Positions 8,401 to 13,699 of a stretch of 14,831 bases of DNA are shown one piece after another; within the stretch, counting starts at the first letter, position 1, and the number at the start of each line of letters is the position of its first letter. A model generated the notes under the pieces. The model had not been told where the DNA came from and made no database searches. It was given only the letters and a program-made list of their open reading frames with translations. Source of the DNA: an uncultured Oscillospiraceae bacterium (GTDB taxonomy: Bacteria; Bacillota; Clostridia; Oscillospirales; Oscillospiraceae); the NCBI GenBank assembly GCA_900756575.1, contig CAAEKQ010000060.1, positions 1 through 14,831 on the forward strand. The letters are read 5' to 3'. Both the position numbers and the translations under genes were made by a program.

Positions 8401-8841
8401 CACGGAGAGATCAAAATACATCAGGAGCTTTTCCTCTACGGCGCATTCGTCCGGTGCTTCAGGCAGCCGCCCCTCCACCACAATGGGCGCGTTGATCCCC
8501 GTGGGCGAGAGGCTAATGGTCTTGATCACCCGGTCACTTTCCTGCAGGGTCAGAATTGCGTCCAGGGCCCAGCCGCCTTCGGCTTGCCCGACCCCGTCCG
8601 TCGCCGCAAAGGCCGCGATATCGTCGTCGGTGAGGCCCAGGGTGGACATGATCTGGATGTCCATAAAGTTCTGCCCATCGAAATATTCATCGGAGGTCTT
8701 CCGCATATCCGGCGCCGCAGACCGCAGTCCCACCAGGAACATACACCCCAGCGCCACCATGACGAAAATGGACAAAAACCGCGTGGCCGAACCCCTGATC
8801 TCCCGAAACAGCTCTTTTCTGAGACTTCGGTTCACTACCAC
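5458..8841 (-). CDS. FtsX-like ABC permease with long extracytoplasmic coiled coil
   Basis: A 1127-aa membrane protein of the MacB/FtsX permease superfamily. Layout by residue: first membrane segment 22-39; MacB-like extracellular domain about 45-240; a coiled coil rich in Gln, Ala, Asp and Glu about 250-572; a first FtsX unit with segments near 603-620, 648-675 and 692-718; a segment near 770-790; a second extracellular domain about 800-990; and a final FtsX unit with segments near 998-1016, 1048-1070 and 1092-1112. The motif ERIRELATIKVLGFYDHEV (from 1024) is a hallmark of this family. Start is GTG 8841 or, equally plausible, GTG 8835, which gives the more family-like MNRSLRKELF; both overlap the ATPase stop. 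Substrate is unknown. Such permeases may export lipids or peptides, or pass force to outer proteins as FtsEX does. Confidence 0.92.
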   Translation of the reverse strand: MVVNRSLRKELFREIRGSATRFLSIFVMVALGCMFLVGLRSAAPDMRKTSDEYFDGQNFMDIQIMSTLGLTDDDIAAFAATDGVGQAEGGWALDAILTLQESDRVIKTISLSPTGINAPIVVEGRLPEAPDECAVEEKLLMYFDLSVGDQVTITPGEQYADALSAKTFTITGVVQSPLYISIERGTSTLGDGSVDDYVLLPEDSFQLDYYTLCNVTAAGAKAMDAYSTEYEDLIDDLSDRLTTVAEQQGEKRYESLVADAQGQVDDAQSQLSQAQDEANQKIADGKQQLSDARTELDDGWQQLTDAQEEYDQAVADGQQQLSDARAELDDGWSQLDSAKDKLNTAQAQLDSQRQSAQAQLDQAKQQLEDGKAQLEQQSQTLEQAKTQAAELEQQVNAYGEALKQQQEQVDAAEAAGTPIDPSTLQFHQEVYDAMVQKLQEAQAQIAAGVAALEQAQAQLDAAQQQYDTQTAAAQSQLTAAQNQIDSGWSEYYASREKLGQGEEDYAQAQNEYETQIADAAQQLSDNRTKLEDGEQEYSDSQKELEDAQTEADEKIADGQQEIDDAQAKIQDIQPADVYVLDRGSNYGFVSYDQNAQRMANLANMFPVIFFLVAALVCLTTMTRMVEEKRTEIGSIKAMGYGTGTIAMKFILYGAIAAVGGGVVGTAIGATLIPWVIFTSYGIMYTLPSLHLELYWPLSLGAIGAGLTCTVGATLWAMLATARETPAALMRPKAPKAGKRILLEHIPFIWKHFRFSAKVSCRNLFRYKKRFFMTVIGIAGCTALMIAGLGLRTGIFSIIDIQYGDIYRYNLQVSLDTSQDNVDDAISLVKNDENAASAAEIYTRALTASSGEGSQDGYVTVTDDPQTLYQQIILRDMNGNPVELSDDGVVISEKLAELLNLSVGDTISLECGKKAQAKVTGIVEHYVRHYVYMTAAEYEALFDEQPETNEILVTAEDNSTATMERMSQRLMENGCVTAVSNIGAAAHDFEKNMQAVNAAVTIIILSAAALALVVLYNLTNINITERIRELATIKVLGFYDHEVAMYIYRENIILTILGIALGQVLGKHLCTYLIRTIELDFVMFGRQAKGSDYLMSVLLSVIFALIVNFLMYFRMKKIDMVQSLKSVE
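7804..7995 (-). repeat. Two tandem 96-bp (32-residue) repeats inside the coiled coil
   Basis: Residues 283-314 and 315-346 of the permease repeat with a 32-residue period. Both begin ADG-QQLSDAR-ELDDGW-QL, and the DNA of the first two-thirds of each unit is similar as well (around 7871-7900 and 7967-7995). This points to duplication within the coiled-coil region. A weaker related unit (KIADGQQEIDDAQ) lies near residue 555. Confidence 0.75.
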
Positions 8842-9536
8842 TCAATCCTTTCTATGGGCTCGGGATGCTCATTTTGATACATCCGGCTCACCTTGCCGCT
8901 GCGAATCTGAATCACCCGGTCGCCCATGGGCATCAGCGCAGAGTTGTGGGTGATGATGATTACTGTCATGCCGTCCTTCCGGCAGGTGTCCTGGAGCAGC
9001 TTTAATACTTCCTTGCCGGTGTTGTAGTCCAGCGCACCGGTGGGCTCGTCGCACAGCAGGAGCTTCGGCCGTTTGGCCAGAGCACGGGCGATTGCCACCC
9101 GCTGCTGCTCGCCGCCGGACAGCTGAGCCGGGAAGTTACTCATGCGATCCTGCAACCCCACCCGGGTCAGAGCCTCCGCCGCGTCCATGGGATTCGGGCA
9201 GATTTCGCTGGCCAGCTCCACATTCTCCAGGGCCGTCAGATTGCCCACCAGATTGTAGAACTGGAATACAAAGCCGATGTCGTACCGGCGGTACCGGGTG
9301 AGCTTTTTCCCCTTTAACCCGGCAATCTCCTGGCCGTCCACCAGAATGGAGCCGGAGGTGGGAGTGTCCATGCCGCCCAGCAGGTTCAGCACCGTGGTTT
9401 TCCCTGCGCCGCTGGGGCCGACGATGATGCACAGTTCGCCCTTTTCCACCTGGAGATCCACGCCATCCAGCGCATGAATTCCGCCATTACCACCGGGATA
9501 GACCCGGGTTACATCTTTGAGTTCAATATATGCCAT
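8835..9536 (-). CDS. ABC transporter ATPase, LolD/MacB type
   Basis: A 233-aa cytoplasmic ATPase that should pair with the FtsX-like permease encoded just downstream. It has Walker A GPSGAGKT (40-47), Q-loop Gln92 in FVFQFYNL, signature LSGGEQQR (139-146), Walker B LLLCDE (159-164) with PTGALD after it, and H-loop His197. The EPTGALD D-loop and FQFYNL stretch are typical of the LolD/MacB/FtsE branch. The C-terminal tail beyond residue 215 is short and charged. Start ATG 9536 has only a modest GGTG site 7 nt upstream. Its stop overlaps the start of the permease gene (7 nt from GTG 8841, or 1 nt from GTG 8835), so translation is probably coupled. Substrate cannot be told from the ATPase. Confidence 0.95.
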   Translation of the reverse strand: MAYIELKDVTRVYPGGNGGIHALDGVDLQVEKGELCIIVGPSGAGKTTVLNLLGGMDTPTSGSILVDGQEIAGLKGKKLTRYRRYDIGFVFQFYNLVGNLTALENVELASEICPNPMDAAEALTRVGLQDRMSNFPAQLSGGEQQRVAIARALAKRPKLLLCDEPTGALDYNTGKEVLKLLQDTCRKDGMTVIIITHNSALMPMGDRVIQIRSGKVSRMYQNEHPEPIERIEW

Positions 9537-9580
9537 CTGATTTCACCATCCATTACAGCAATTTATTGCTTTCCACATAA

Positions 9581-9609
9581 ATTATAGTATAAATCCGGGG
9601 AAAAGTACA
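9581..9609 (-). promoter_or_regulatory. Candidate promoter for the ABC/phosphatase operon
   Basis: On the minus strand a perfect TATAAT (9586-9581) lies 17 nt after TGTACT (9609-9604), a 3-of-6 match to the -35 consensus. It would start transcription about 35-40 nt before the ATPase ATG at 9536. The good -10 box and spacing support it; the -35 box is weak, so an activator is possible. Confidence 0.6.
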
Positions 9610-9654
9610 GCCGGGAACCGTTAATTTTATGTGTACAACCATCCCCGGAATTCA

Positions 9655-9683
9655 TTGCCTTTGGGCGAAAAAAAGCATATAAT
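9655..9683 (+). promoter_or_regulatory. Candidate promoter for the UbiA-family gene
   Basis: TTGCCT (9655-9660, 4 of 6 to consensus) and a perfect TATAAT (9678-9683) are separated by 17 nt. The gene's ribosome binding site GGAAGGAG (9703-9710) and ATG 9720 follow at the expected distance. It is divergent from the promoter at 9581-9609. Confidence 0.72.
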
Positions 9684-9719
9684 AGTGGGTACCGAACTTT
9701 CTGGAAGGAGCTGCTTGCC

Positions 9720-10586
9720 ATGCGTCCATACATCCGTCTGATCCGCCCCAAGCACTGGATCAAGAACCTGCTGGTTCTTCTTCCGCTCCTGTGCAGCGGT
9801 CAGTTTCTCCAGCATAATCGCCTCATTCCCGGCATTCTGGCATTTTTCGCGTTCTCTCTGCTGGCCTCTTCCATTTACATTATCAACGACGTCCGGGATC
9901 GGGAAAATGACCGCAAAAATCCCAGCAAGTGCAGCCGCCCCATTGCCTCCGGTGCCGTCTCTATCTCCAGTGCAATGTTGCTGTTTATCGCCGTGCTGGC
10001 GCTGGCGCTGGTGTGCGGCGGATTTGCCAACGGAACCCGGGTAGTGTGCTGGGTGATTTTTCTGCTGTACTTCTTCCTCAATCTGATTTACAGTTTTGGG
10101 GGCAAGAACGTCCCGCTGCTGGACATCGCCATTCTGGTCTCCGGCTTTCTTTTGCGGGTGATCTATGGCGGCATGGTCACGGGCATTCCCCTGAGCCATT
10201 GGCTCTGCCTTACCATCACGGCAGCCTCCTTCTACCTGAGCCTGGGCAAGCGCCGGGGAGAGCTGCTGAAAAACCCCGACAATCCCCGTCCGGTGCTCCG
10301 CTATTACAGCCGGGATTTTCTGGAGAAGAATATGTATATGTCCGTGGCGCTGGCCATTGTGTTCTATGCGCTGTGGACGGTGGATGCCAGCAGCGTCATT
10401 CGGTTCGGCACCACTGCGCTGGTTTGGACGGTGCCTCTGGTGATTCTGATCTTCATGCGCTACAGCCTGATCGTGGAGGATAAAACCGACGGCGACCCGG
10501 TGGAGGTCATTCTCCATGATATCCCCCTGCTGCTGCTGGCACTGCTGCTGGGAGTCATTGTGCTCGGACTGATTTATATCCCGTAA
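9720..10586 (+). CDS. UbiA-superfamily prenyltransferase, polyprenyl-phosphate phosphoribosyltransferase-like
   Basis: A 288-aa integral membrane protein with about eight to nine hydrophobic segments. The first Asp-rich UbiA motif is NDVRDRENDR (56-65) followed by RPIASG (73-78). The second conserved region YSFGGKNVPLLD (124-135) leads into GFLLRVIYGG. Together with LGKRRGEL (175-182), this is the pattern of decaprenyl-phosphate 5-phosphoribosyltransferase (Rv3806c type) rather than of quinone or heme prenyltransferases. Such enzymes join phosphoribosyl pyrophosphate to a polyprenyl phosphate at the inner membrane face, the first step toward decaprenylphosphoryl-arabinose in mycobacteria. Its role in a Firmicute is unclear, and no epimerase or arabinosyltransferase gene is in the window. 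It has its own promoter (9655-9683), a GGAAGGAG site 9 nt before ATG, and a terminator behind it, so it is monocistronic. Confidence 0.9.
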   Translation: MRPYIRLIRPKHWIKNLLVLLPLLCSGQFLQHNRLIPGILAFFAFSLLASSIYIINDVRDRENDRKNPSKCSRPIASGAVSISSAMLLFIAVLALALVCGGFANGTRVVCWVIFLLYFFLNLIYSFGGKNVPLLDIAILVSGFLLRVIYGGMVTGIPLSHWLCLTITAASFYLSLGKRRGELLKNPDNPRPVLRYYSRDFLEKNMYMSVALAIVFYALWTVDASSVIRFGTTALVWTVPLVILIFMRYSLIVEDKTDGDPVEVILHDIPLLLLALLLGVIVLGLIYIP

Positions 10587-10599
10587 ACGGAATCATTTT

Positions 10600-10635
10600 G
10601 GCACTGCTGCATTTCGCGGCGGTGCCTTTTCTATT
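10600..10635 (+). terminator. Rho-independent terminator after the UbiA-family gene
   Basis: GGCACTGCTGC (10600-10610) pairs with GCGGCGGTGCC (10616-10626) over 11 bp including two G-U pairs, loop ATTTC, followed by TTTTCTATT. Confidence 0.82.
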
Positions 10636-10667
10636 CCTGCCAGCTATATCCCATAGCCAACTGGTAT

Positions 10668-10696
10668 CAAACACTTTCGCCCGGCTATGGTATAAT
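10668..10696 (+). promoter_or_regulatory. Extended -10 promoter for the oxidoreductase gene
   Basis: TATAAT at 10691-10696 is preceded by TGG (10688-10690), making a full extended -10 element. A weak -35 (CAAACA, 10668-10673, 3 of 6) sits 17 nt upstream. The ribosome binding site AGGAGGA (10726-10732) and ATG 10739 follow, giving a leader of about 35 nt. Confidence 0.75.
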
Positions 10697-10738
10697 GCTC
10701 TTAAATCGAACTATTGTTCAGGAACAGGAGGAACCATC

Positions 10739-12823
10739 ATGACCAACCCCTATGAGCTGCTGCTCTCCCCCTTCAAAATCGGAAACGTCACCCTGAAAAA
10801 CCGCATCATGGGCTCCAAATGTGCCCTCCAGAGCTTTACTCTGGAGCAGGCCCGGGAATTCTATGCGGACATGGCGAAGAACGGTGCGGCCACCGTCACC
10901 GTTGCCATGGGCGACCATCCCGAGCGCAACCTCAATCTGCCCGACAAGGACGGAAGAATGCCCCACATGGACGGCACCGGCAACGATATGCGGGATCCCG
11001 CCGTGGTAGAGGGCTACCGAAACATCGCCAAAGCCGTCCACGAATACGGCACCCTCGCCTCTGCCTCGCTGATGGACATCGAGCCCACCGACGTGAACAT
11101 CTCCGATACCCCCAACTGGGACGAGATCCCCAAAAACGGTGACTACAACTCCGCCGTCTTCCGCAATAAGCCCGGCATTTCTGCCGAGCGCATTCAAACG
11201 CTGATCGACGAATTTGCATTTCGCGCCAAGGAAGCCAAGGACATGGGCTTTGATATGTGCACCTTCTATATGTCCTATCGTTCCTCCATTCTTGCCTGCT
11301 CCATGTCGCCCCTGCTGAACCAGCGGACGGACAAGTACGGCGGCAAGACTATGGCAGAGCGGGCCACCCTGGCAAAGGAAGTGTTCTCCAAGGTCAAGGA
11401 GGTCTGCGGACAGGACTTCCTGATCGAAGCGCAGATTTCCGCCGAGGAGGAGGCTCCCGGCTACACCTTTGAGGATTTTCTGGACTTCTGTCAGGCGCTG
11501 GAGGGCTATGTGGATATCATCCAGATTCGCGGTGTAGACGGCTCGGCCACCCATGTCAACGGACTGAATTACAAGAAGGGCCATCCCCATTCCATCGACT
11601 ATGCCGCTGCCTTCAAGGCCCGGGGCATCAAAATTGCCTGTGCGCCCGTGGGCGGTTACGGCGATCCCGAGATGATGGAGGGCTTCCTGAAGGAGGGAAA
11701 GACCGACCTGTTCGCCATGGCCCGGCAGTTCCTGGCTGACGATCACTATTATGAAAAGCTCCAGGCCGGTGCGCCTGCTCAGGAGATCGTCCCCTGCATT
11801 CTCTGCAACGGCTGTCACGGCCACCACACCTGCTCCGTCAATCCCCGGCTGGGCCGGAAGCGGAACCTGTTTGCCCCGGAGACCAGCCCCAAGAAGGTTG
11901 CGGTCATCGGCGGCGGCCCGGGCGGATTGATGGCGGCCCTCACCGCAGCCCGCCGGGGTCATCGGGTCACGCTGTTTGAAAAGGCTCCGGTGCTGGGCGG
12001 TCAGCTGGTGGCAGCCAGCGCGCCGGATTATAAGTGGCCCATTGGCGAGTATCTTGCCTATCTGCTCCGGGAATTGAAGAAAGAACACGTAACCATCCAT
12101 ACCAGCACCACTGCTACTCCGGAGCTTCTGAAGGATCAGGGCTATGACGCGATTCTCTGCGCACCGGGTTCCGAGCCGGTGTATCCTCCCGTTCCCGGCG
12201 CCGAAACCGCACGTCTGGCCGAAACCGTATTCGGTCATGAAAACGAGCTGGGCCATCGGGTGGTGGTCATCGGCGGCGCAGATACCGGACGGGATGTGAG
12301 CCTGTATTTGGCCCGGGCCGGTCATCCGGTCACCATGGTCACCCGCGGGCAGATTCAGCTGGCGGATGATATGCACACCGAGCGGCTCCAGCGGGAATCC
12401 TTTGAAAATGAGCCCAACTTCTCCTATGTGGACTTTGCCGCCACCCAGGAGATTCAGCCGGGGAAGGTATCTTTGAAGGTGCAGACCAACGGCGTGCATG
12501 GCTTTATCCCGCTGATGGGCCCCCAGGATGATGAGGACGCCTATTATCAGGATCAGCACGCGGGCGGCCCTGGTGGCCCTGGTGGTCCCGGCGGCCCTGG
12601 GTTCCCCTTCGGCAATCCCGGCCCCGCACCCGATCCCATCTATGAAAACCGTGTGCTGGAATGCGATGACGTGGTGGTCTCCGGCGGACGGAAGCCCCGG
12701 ACGGATGTTACCGAAGCCTTCCGCGGCATCGCCCCGGTGGTCACGGTAATCGGCGACGCGCTGACCGTCTCCAACATCAAGCGCGCCACCTATTCCGGCT
12801 ATAAGGCCGCAATGGAGCTGTAA
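10739..12823 (+). CDS. Old-yellow-enzyme/2,4-dienoyl-CoA reductase-like flavin, Fe-S and FAD oxidoreductase
   Basis: A 694-aa cytosolic enzyme. Residues 1-345 form an OYE-type FMN barrel, recognised from LLSPFKIGNVTLKNRI at the start, SPLLNQRTDKYGG (190-202) and MARQFLADD near 327. Next is a cysteine cluster with Cys353, 356, 359 and 365 for a 4Fe-4S centre. The C-terminal half has an FAD Rossmann motif GGGPGG (391-396) and a second nucleotide motif IGGADTGRD (511-519), as in 2,4-dienoyl-CoA reductase, trimethylamine dehydrogenase and the bile-acid enzymes BaiCD/BaiH. Oddities: the usual barrel motifs carrying active-site His and Tyr are not recognisable, the Fe-S spacing is short, and a Gly-Pro-rich stretch interrupts residues 608-632. 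ATG 10739 has AGGAGGA 6 nt upstream; an upstream in-frame start at 10598 overlaps the terminator and promoter and was rejected. The substrate is unknown. Confidence 0.93.
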   Translation: MTNPYELLLSPFKIGNVTLKNRIMGSKCALQSFTLEQAREFYADMAKNGAATVTVAMGDHPERNLNLPDKDGRMPHMDGTGNDMRDPAVVEGYRNIAKAVHEYGTLASASLMDIEPTDVNISDTPNWDEIPKNGDYNSAVFRNKPGISAERIQTLIDEFAFRAKEAKDMGFDMCTFYMSYRSSILACSMSPLLNQRTDKYGGKTMAERATLAKEVFSKVKEVCGQDFLIEAQISAEEEAPGYTFEDFLDFCQALEGYVDIIQIRGVDGSATHVNGLNYKKGHPHSIDYAAAFKARGIKIACAPVGGYGDPEMMEGFLKEGKTDLFAMARQFLADDHYYEKLQAGAPAQEIVPCILCNGCHGHHTCSVNPRLGRKRNLFAPETSPKKVAVIGGGPGGLMAALTAARRGHRVTLFEKAPVLGGQLVAASAPDYKWPIGEYLAYLLRELKKEHVTIHTSTTATPELLKDQGYDAILCAPGSEPVYPPVPGAETARLAETVFGHENELGHRVVVIGGADTGRDVSLYLARAGHPVTMVTRGQIQLADDMHTERLQRESFENEPNFSYVDFAATQEIQPGKVSLKVQTNGVHGFIPLMGPQDDEDAYYQDQHAGGPGGPGGPGGPGFPFGNPGPAPDPIYENRVLECDDVVVSGGRKPRTDVTEAFRGIAPVVTVIGDALTVSNIKRATYSGYKAAMEL
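12562..12601 (+). repeat. Gly-Gly-Pro coding micro-repeat
   Basis: Imperfect tandem copies of a 9-bp unit (GGTGGCCCT and variants) encode four Gly-Gly-Pro steps followed by a Pro-rich stretch (residues about 608-632) inside the C-terminal nucleotide-binding half of the oxidoreductase. Such repeats can change copy number by slippage. Confidence 0.8.
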
Positions 12824-12828
12824 AACAA

Positions 12829-12862
12829 AGGTGCCAGGCGATTTCGCCTGGCACCTATTTAT
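12829..12862. terminator. Bidirectional terminator between the oxidoreductase and crcB
   Basis: AGGTGCCAGGCG (12829-12840) pairs perfectly over 12 bp with CGCCTGGCACCT (12845-12856), loop ATTT. The plus strand continues ATTTATTTTA and the minus strand continues TTGTTTTAC, so it can end transcription from both convergent genes. It lies between the plus-strand stop at 12823 and the minus-strand stop at 12864. Confidence 0.9.
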
Positions 12863-12863
12863 T

Positions 12864-13226
12864 TTATCGTTGTCCCATTCGGCCACCAAGCCAAAGTCCG
12901 CCTGCCGTTCCGATCAGGCAGCATCCAAGGCTCAACAGCGCATAGAGCATTCCAAGCTCATACCGGCCGTTTTGCAGCAGCGTCACCGTTTCCAGTGAGA
13001 ACGTAGAAAACGTGGTGAATCCGCCGCAAACGCCTGTTTTCAGAAACAACACACCGCCGGATGGCAGCTTTCCCGCCTGGGCCGCGATGAGTCCGATCAC
13101 GAACGCCCCGATAAAATTCGTCAACAACGTTGCCCCGGGGAACTCCCCGGAAATCGGCAGCAGACTGACACCATACCGAAGCGCCGCACCGATTCCGCCA
13201 CCCAATGCCACAAGCAGCACGTTCAT
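12864..13226 (-). CDS. crcB: Fluoride ion channel CrcB/FluC
   Basis: A 120-aa four-segment membrane protein that lets fluoride leave the cell. Family motifs: GGGIGAALRYG (9-19), TLLTNFIGAFVIG (33-45) with the conserved Asn37, and GVCGGFTTFSTFS (65-77), whose Phe and Thr/Ser residues line the ion path. Start ATG 13226 is chosen because GGAGG lies 7 nt upstream and the protein then begins at the family N-terminus; an upstream in-frame start at 13325 would add 33 non-conserved residues inside the neighbouring gene. The ATG overlaps the pncC stop (ATGA), which indicates translational coupling. Only one crcB is seen, so a homodimer is expected; the paired form found in some Gram-positives would need a second gene, and none is in the window. 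No fluoride riboswitch is seen upstream, as the gene lies within an operon. Confidence 0.95.
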   Translation of the reverse strand: MNVLLVALGGGIGAALRYGVSLLPISGEFPGATLLTNFIGAFVIGLIAAQAGKLPSGGVLFLKTGVCGGFTTFSTFSLETVTLLQNGRYELGMLYALLSLGCCLIGTAGGLWLGGRMGQR

Positions 13227-13699
13227 GGATTTGCCTCCAGCCATTCCAGAGCCATTTCCAGCGCACGCTCCGTGGCCTCGGCCTGCACCTGGGCCCGATT
13301 TCCCGGGAATACATGGTGCTCGCAAACGCTTTTTCCGCCGGCATACAGCCCCAGAAACACCGTTCCCACCGGCTGCACACCATCTCCCTCCGGCCCGGCC
13401 AAGCCCGTTGCCGAAAGAGCCAAATCGGTGCCCAGCTGGCTTGCGGCCCCCTGTGCCATGGCCTTTGCCACCGGCTCCGATACGGCGGTATATTCCTCCA
13501 GCATCTCCTCGGGCACGCCCAAAAGCTGATGCTTCACCCGGTCACAATAGCTGACGATGCCGCCGGGAAACACATGGGAGCTTCCAGGCACCGCCGTAAT
13601 GGCCGCGGCAATTCGCCCGCCGGTGCAGGATTCTGCGGTGGTGATGGTGAGATTCCGTTCCCGCAGCAGGAAAACCAGCCGTTCTTCCTTACCGTTCAA
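13223..13699 (-). CDS. pncC: Stand-alone CinA C-terminal domain, nicotinamide-nucleotide amidohydrolase
   Basis: A 158-aa cytosolic protein equal to the CinA C-terminal domain alone, as in E. coli PncC, which deamidates nicotinamide mononucleotide to nicotinate mononucleotide in pyridine-nucleotide recycling. Motifs: TAESCTGGRIAAAIT (21-35), PGSSHVFPGGIVSY (38-51), whose second Ser is near the proposed catalytic position, and SATGLAGPEGD (96-106). The N-terminal CinA (MoaB-like) domain is absent. The reading frame begins at TTG 13699, overlapping the end of thiI by 11 nt, with no good ribosome binding site before it. An AAGGAAG sequence lies just downstream and would better serve a CTG seven codons in, so the exact start is uncertain. 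The stop overlaps the crcB ATG. Confidence 0.92.
   Translation of the reverse strand: MNGKEERLVFLLRERNLTITTAESCTGGRIAAAITAVPGSSHVFPGGIVSYCDRVKHQLLGVPEEMLEEYTAVSEPVAKAMAQGAASQLGTDLALSATGLAGPEGDGVQPVGTVFLGLYAGGKSVCEHHVFPGNRAQVQAEATERALEMALEWLEANP

Noticed and set aside
9655..9683. TTGGGC at 9661-9666 as the -35 box of the UbiA promoter
   Set aside because: Only 11 nt from the TATAAT; TTGCCT at 9655-9660 has the correct 17-nt spacing.
10598..10738. N-terminal extension of the oxidoreductase resembling a signal peptide
   Set aside because: It would overlap the UbiA terminator and the extended -10 promoter at 10691-10696; ATG 10739 has a full ribosome binding site and the family N-terminus.
10718..12889. 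723-codon open frame on the minus strand opposite the whole oxidoreductase gene
   Set aside because: It mirrors a gene with clear domains, promoter and ribosome binding site. Its translation has no recognisable motif, and codon bias of the plus gene explains the lack of stops. It also runs through the bidirectional terminator.
13227..13325. 33-residue upstream extension of CrcB
   Set aside because: It lies inside pncC, is not conserved in the family, and ATG 13226 has GGAGG at ideal spacing and an ATGA overlap.
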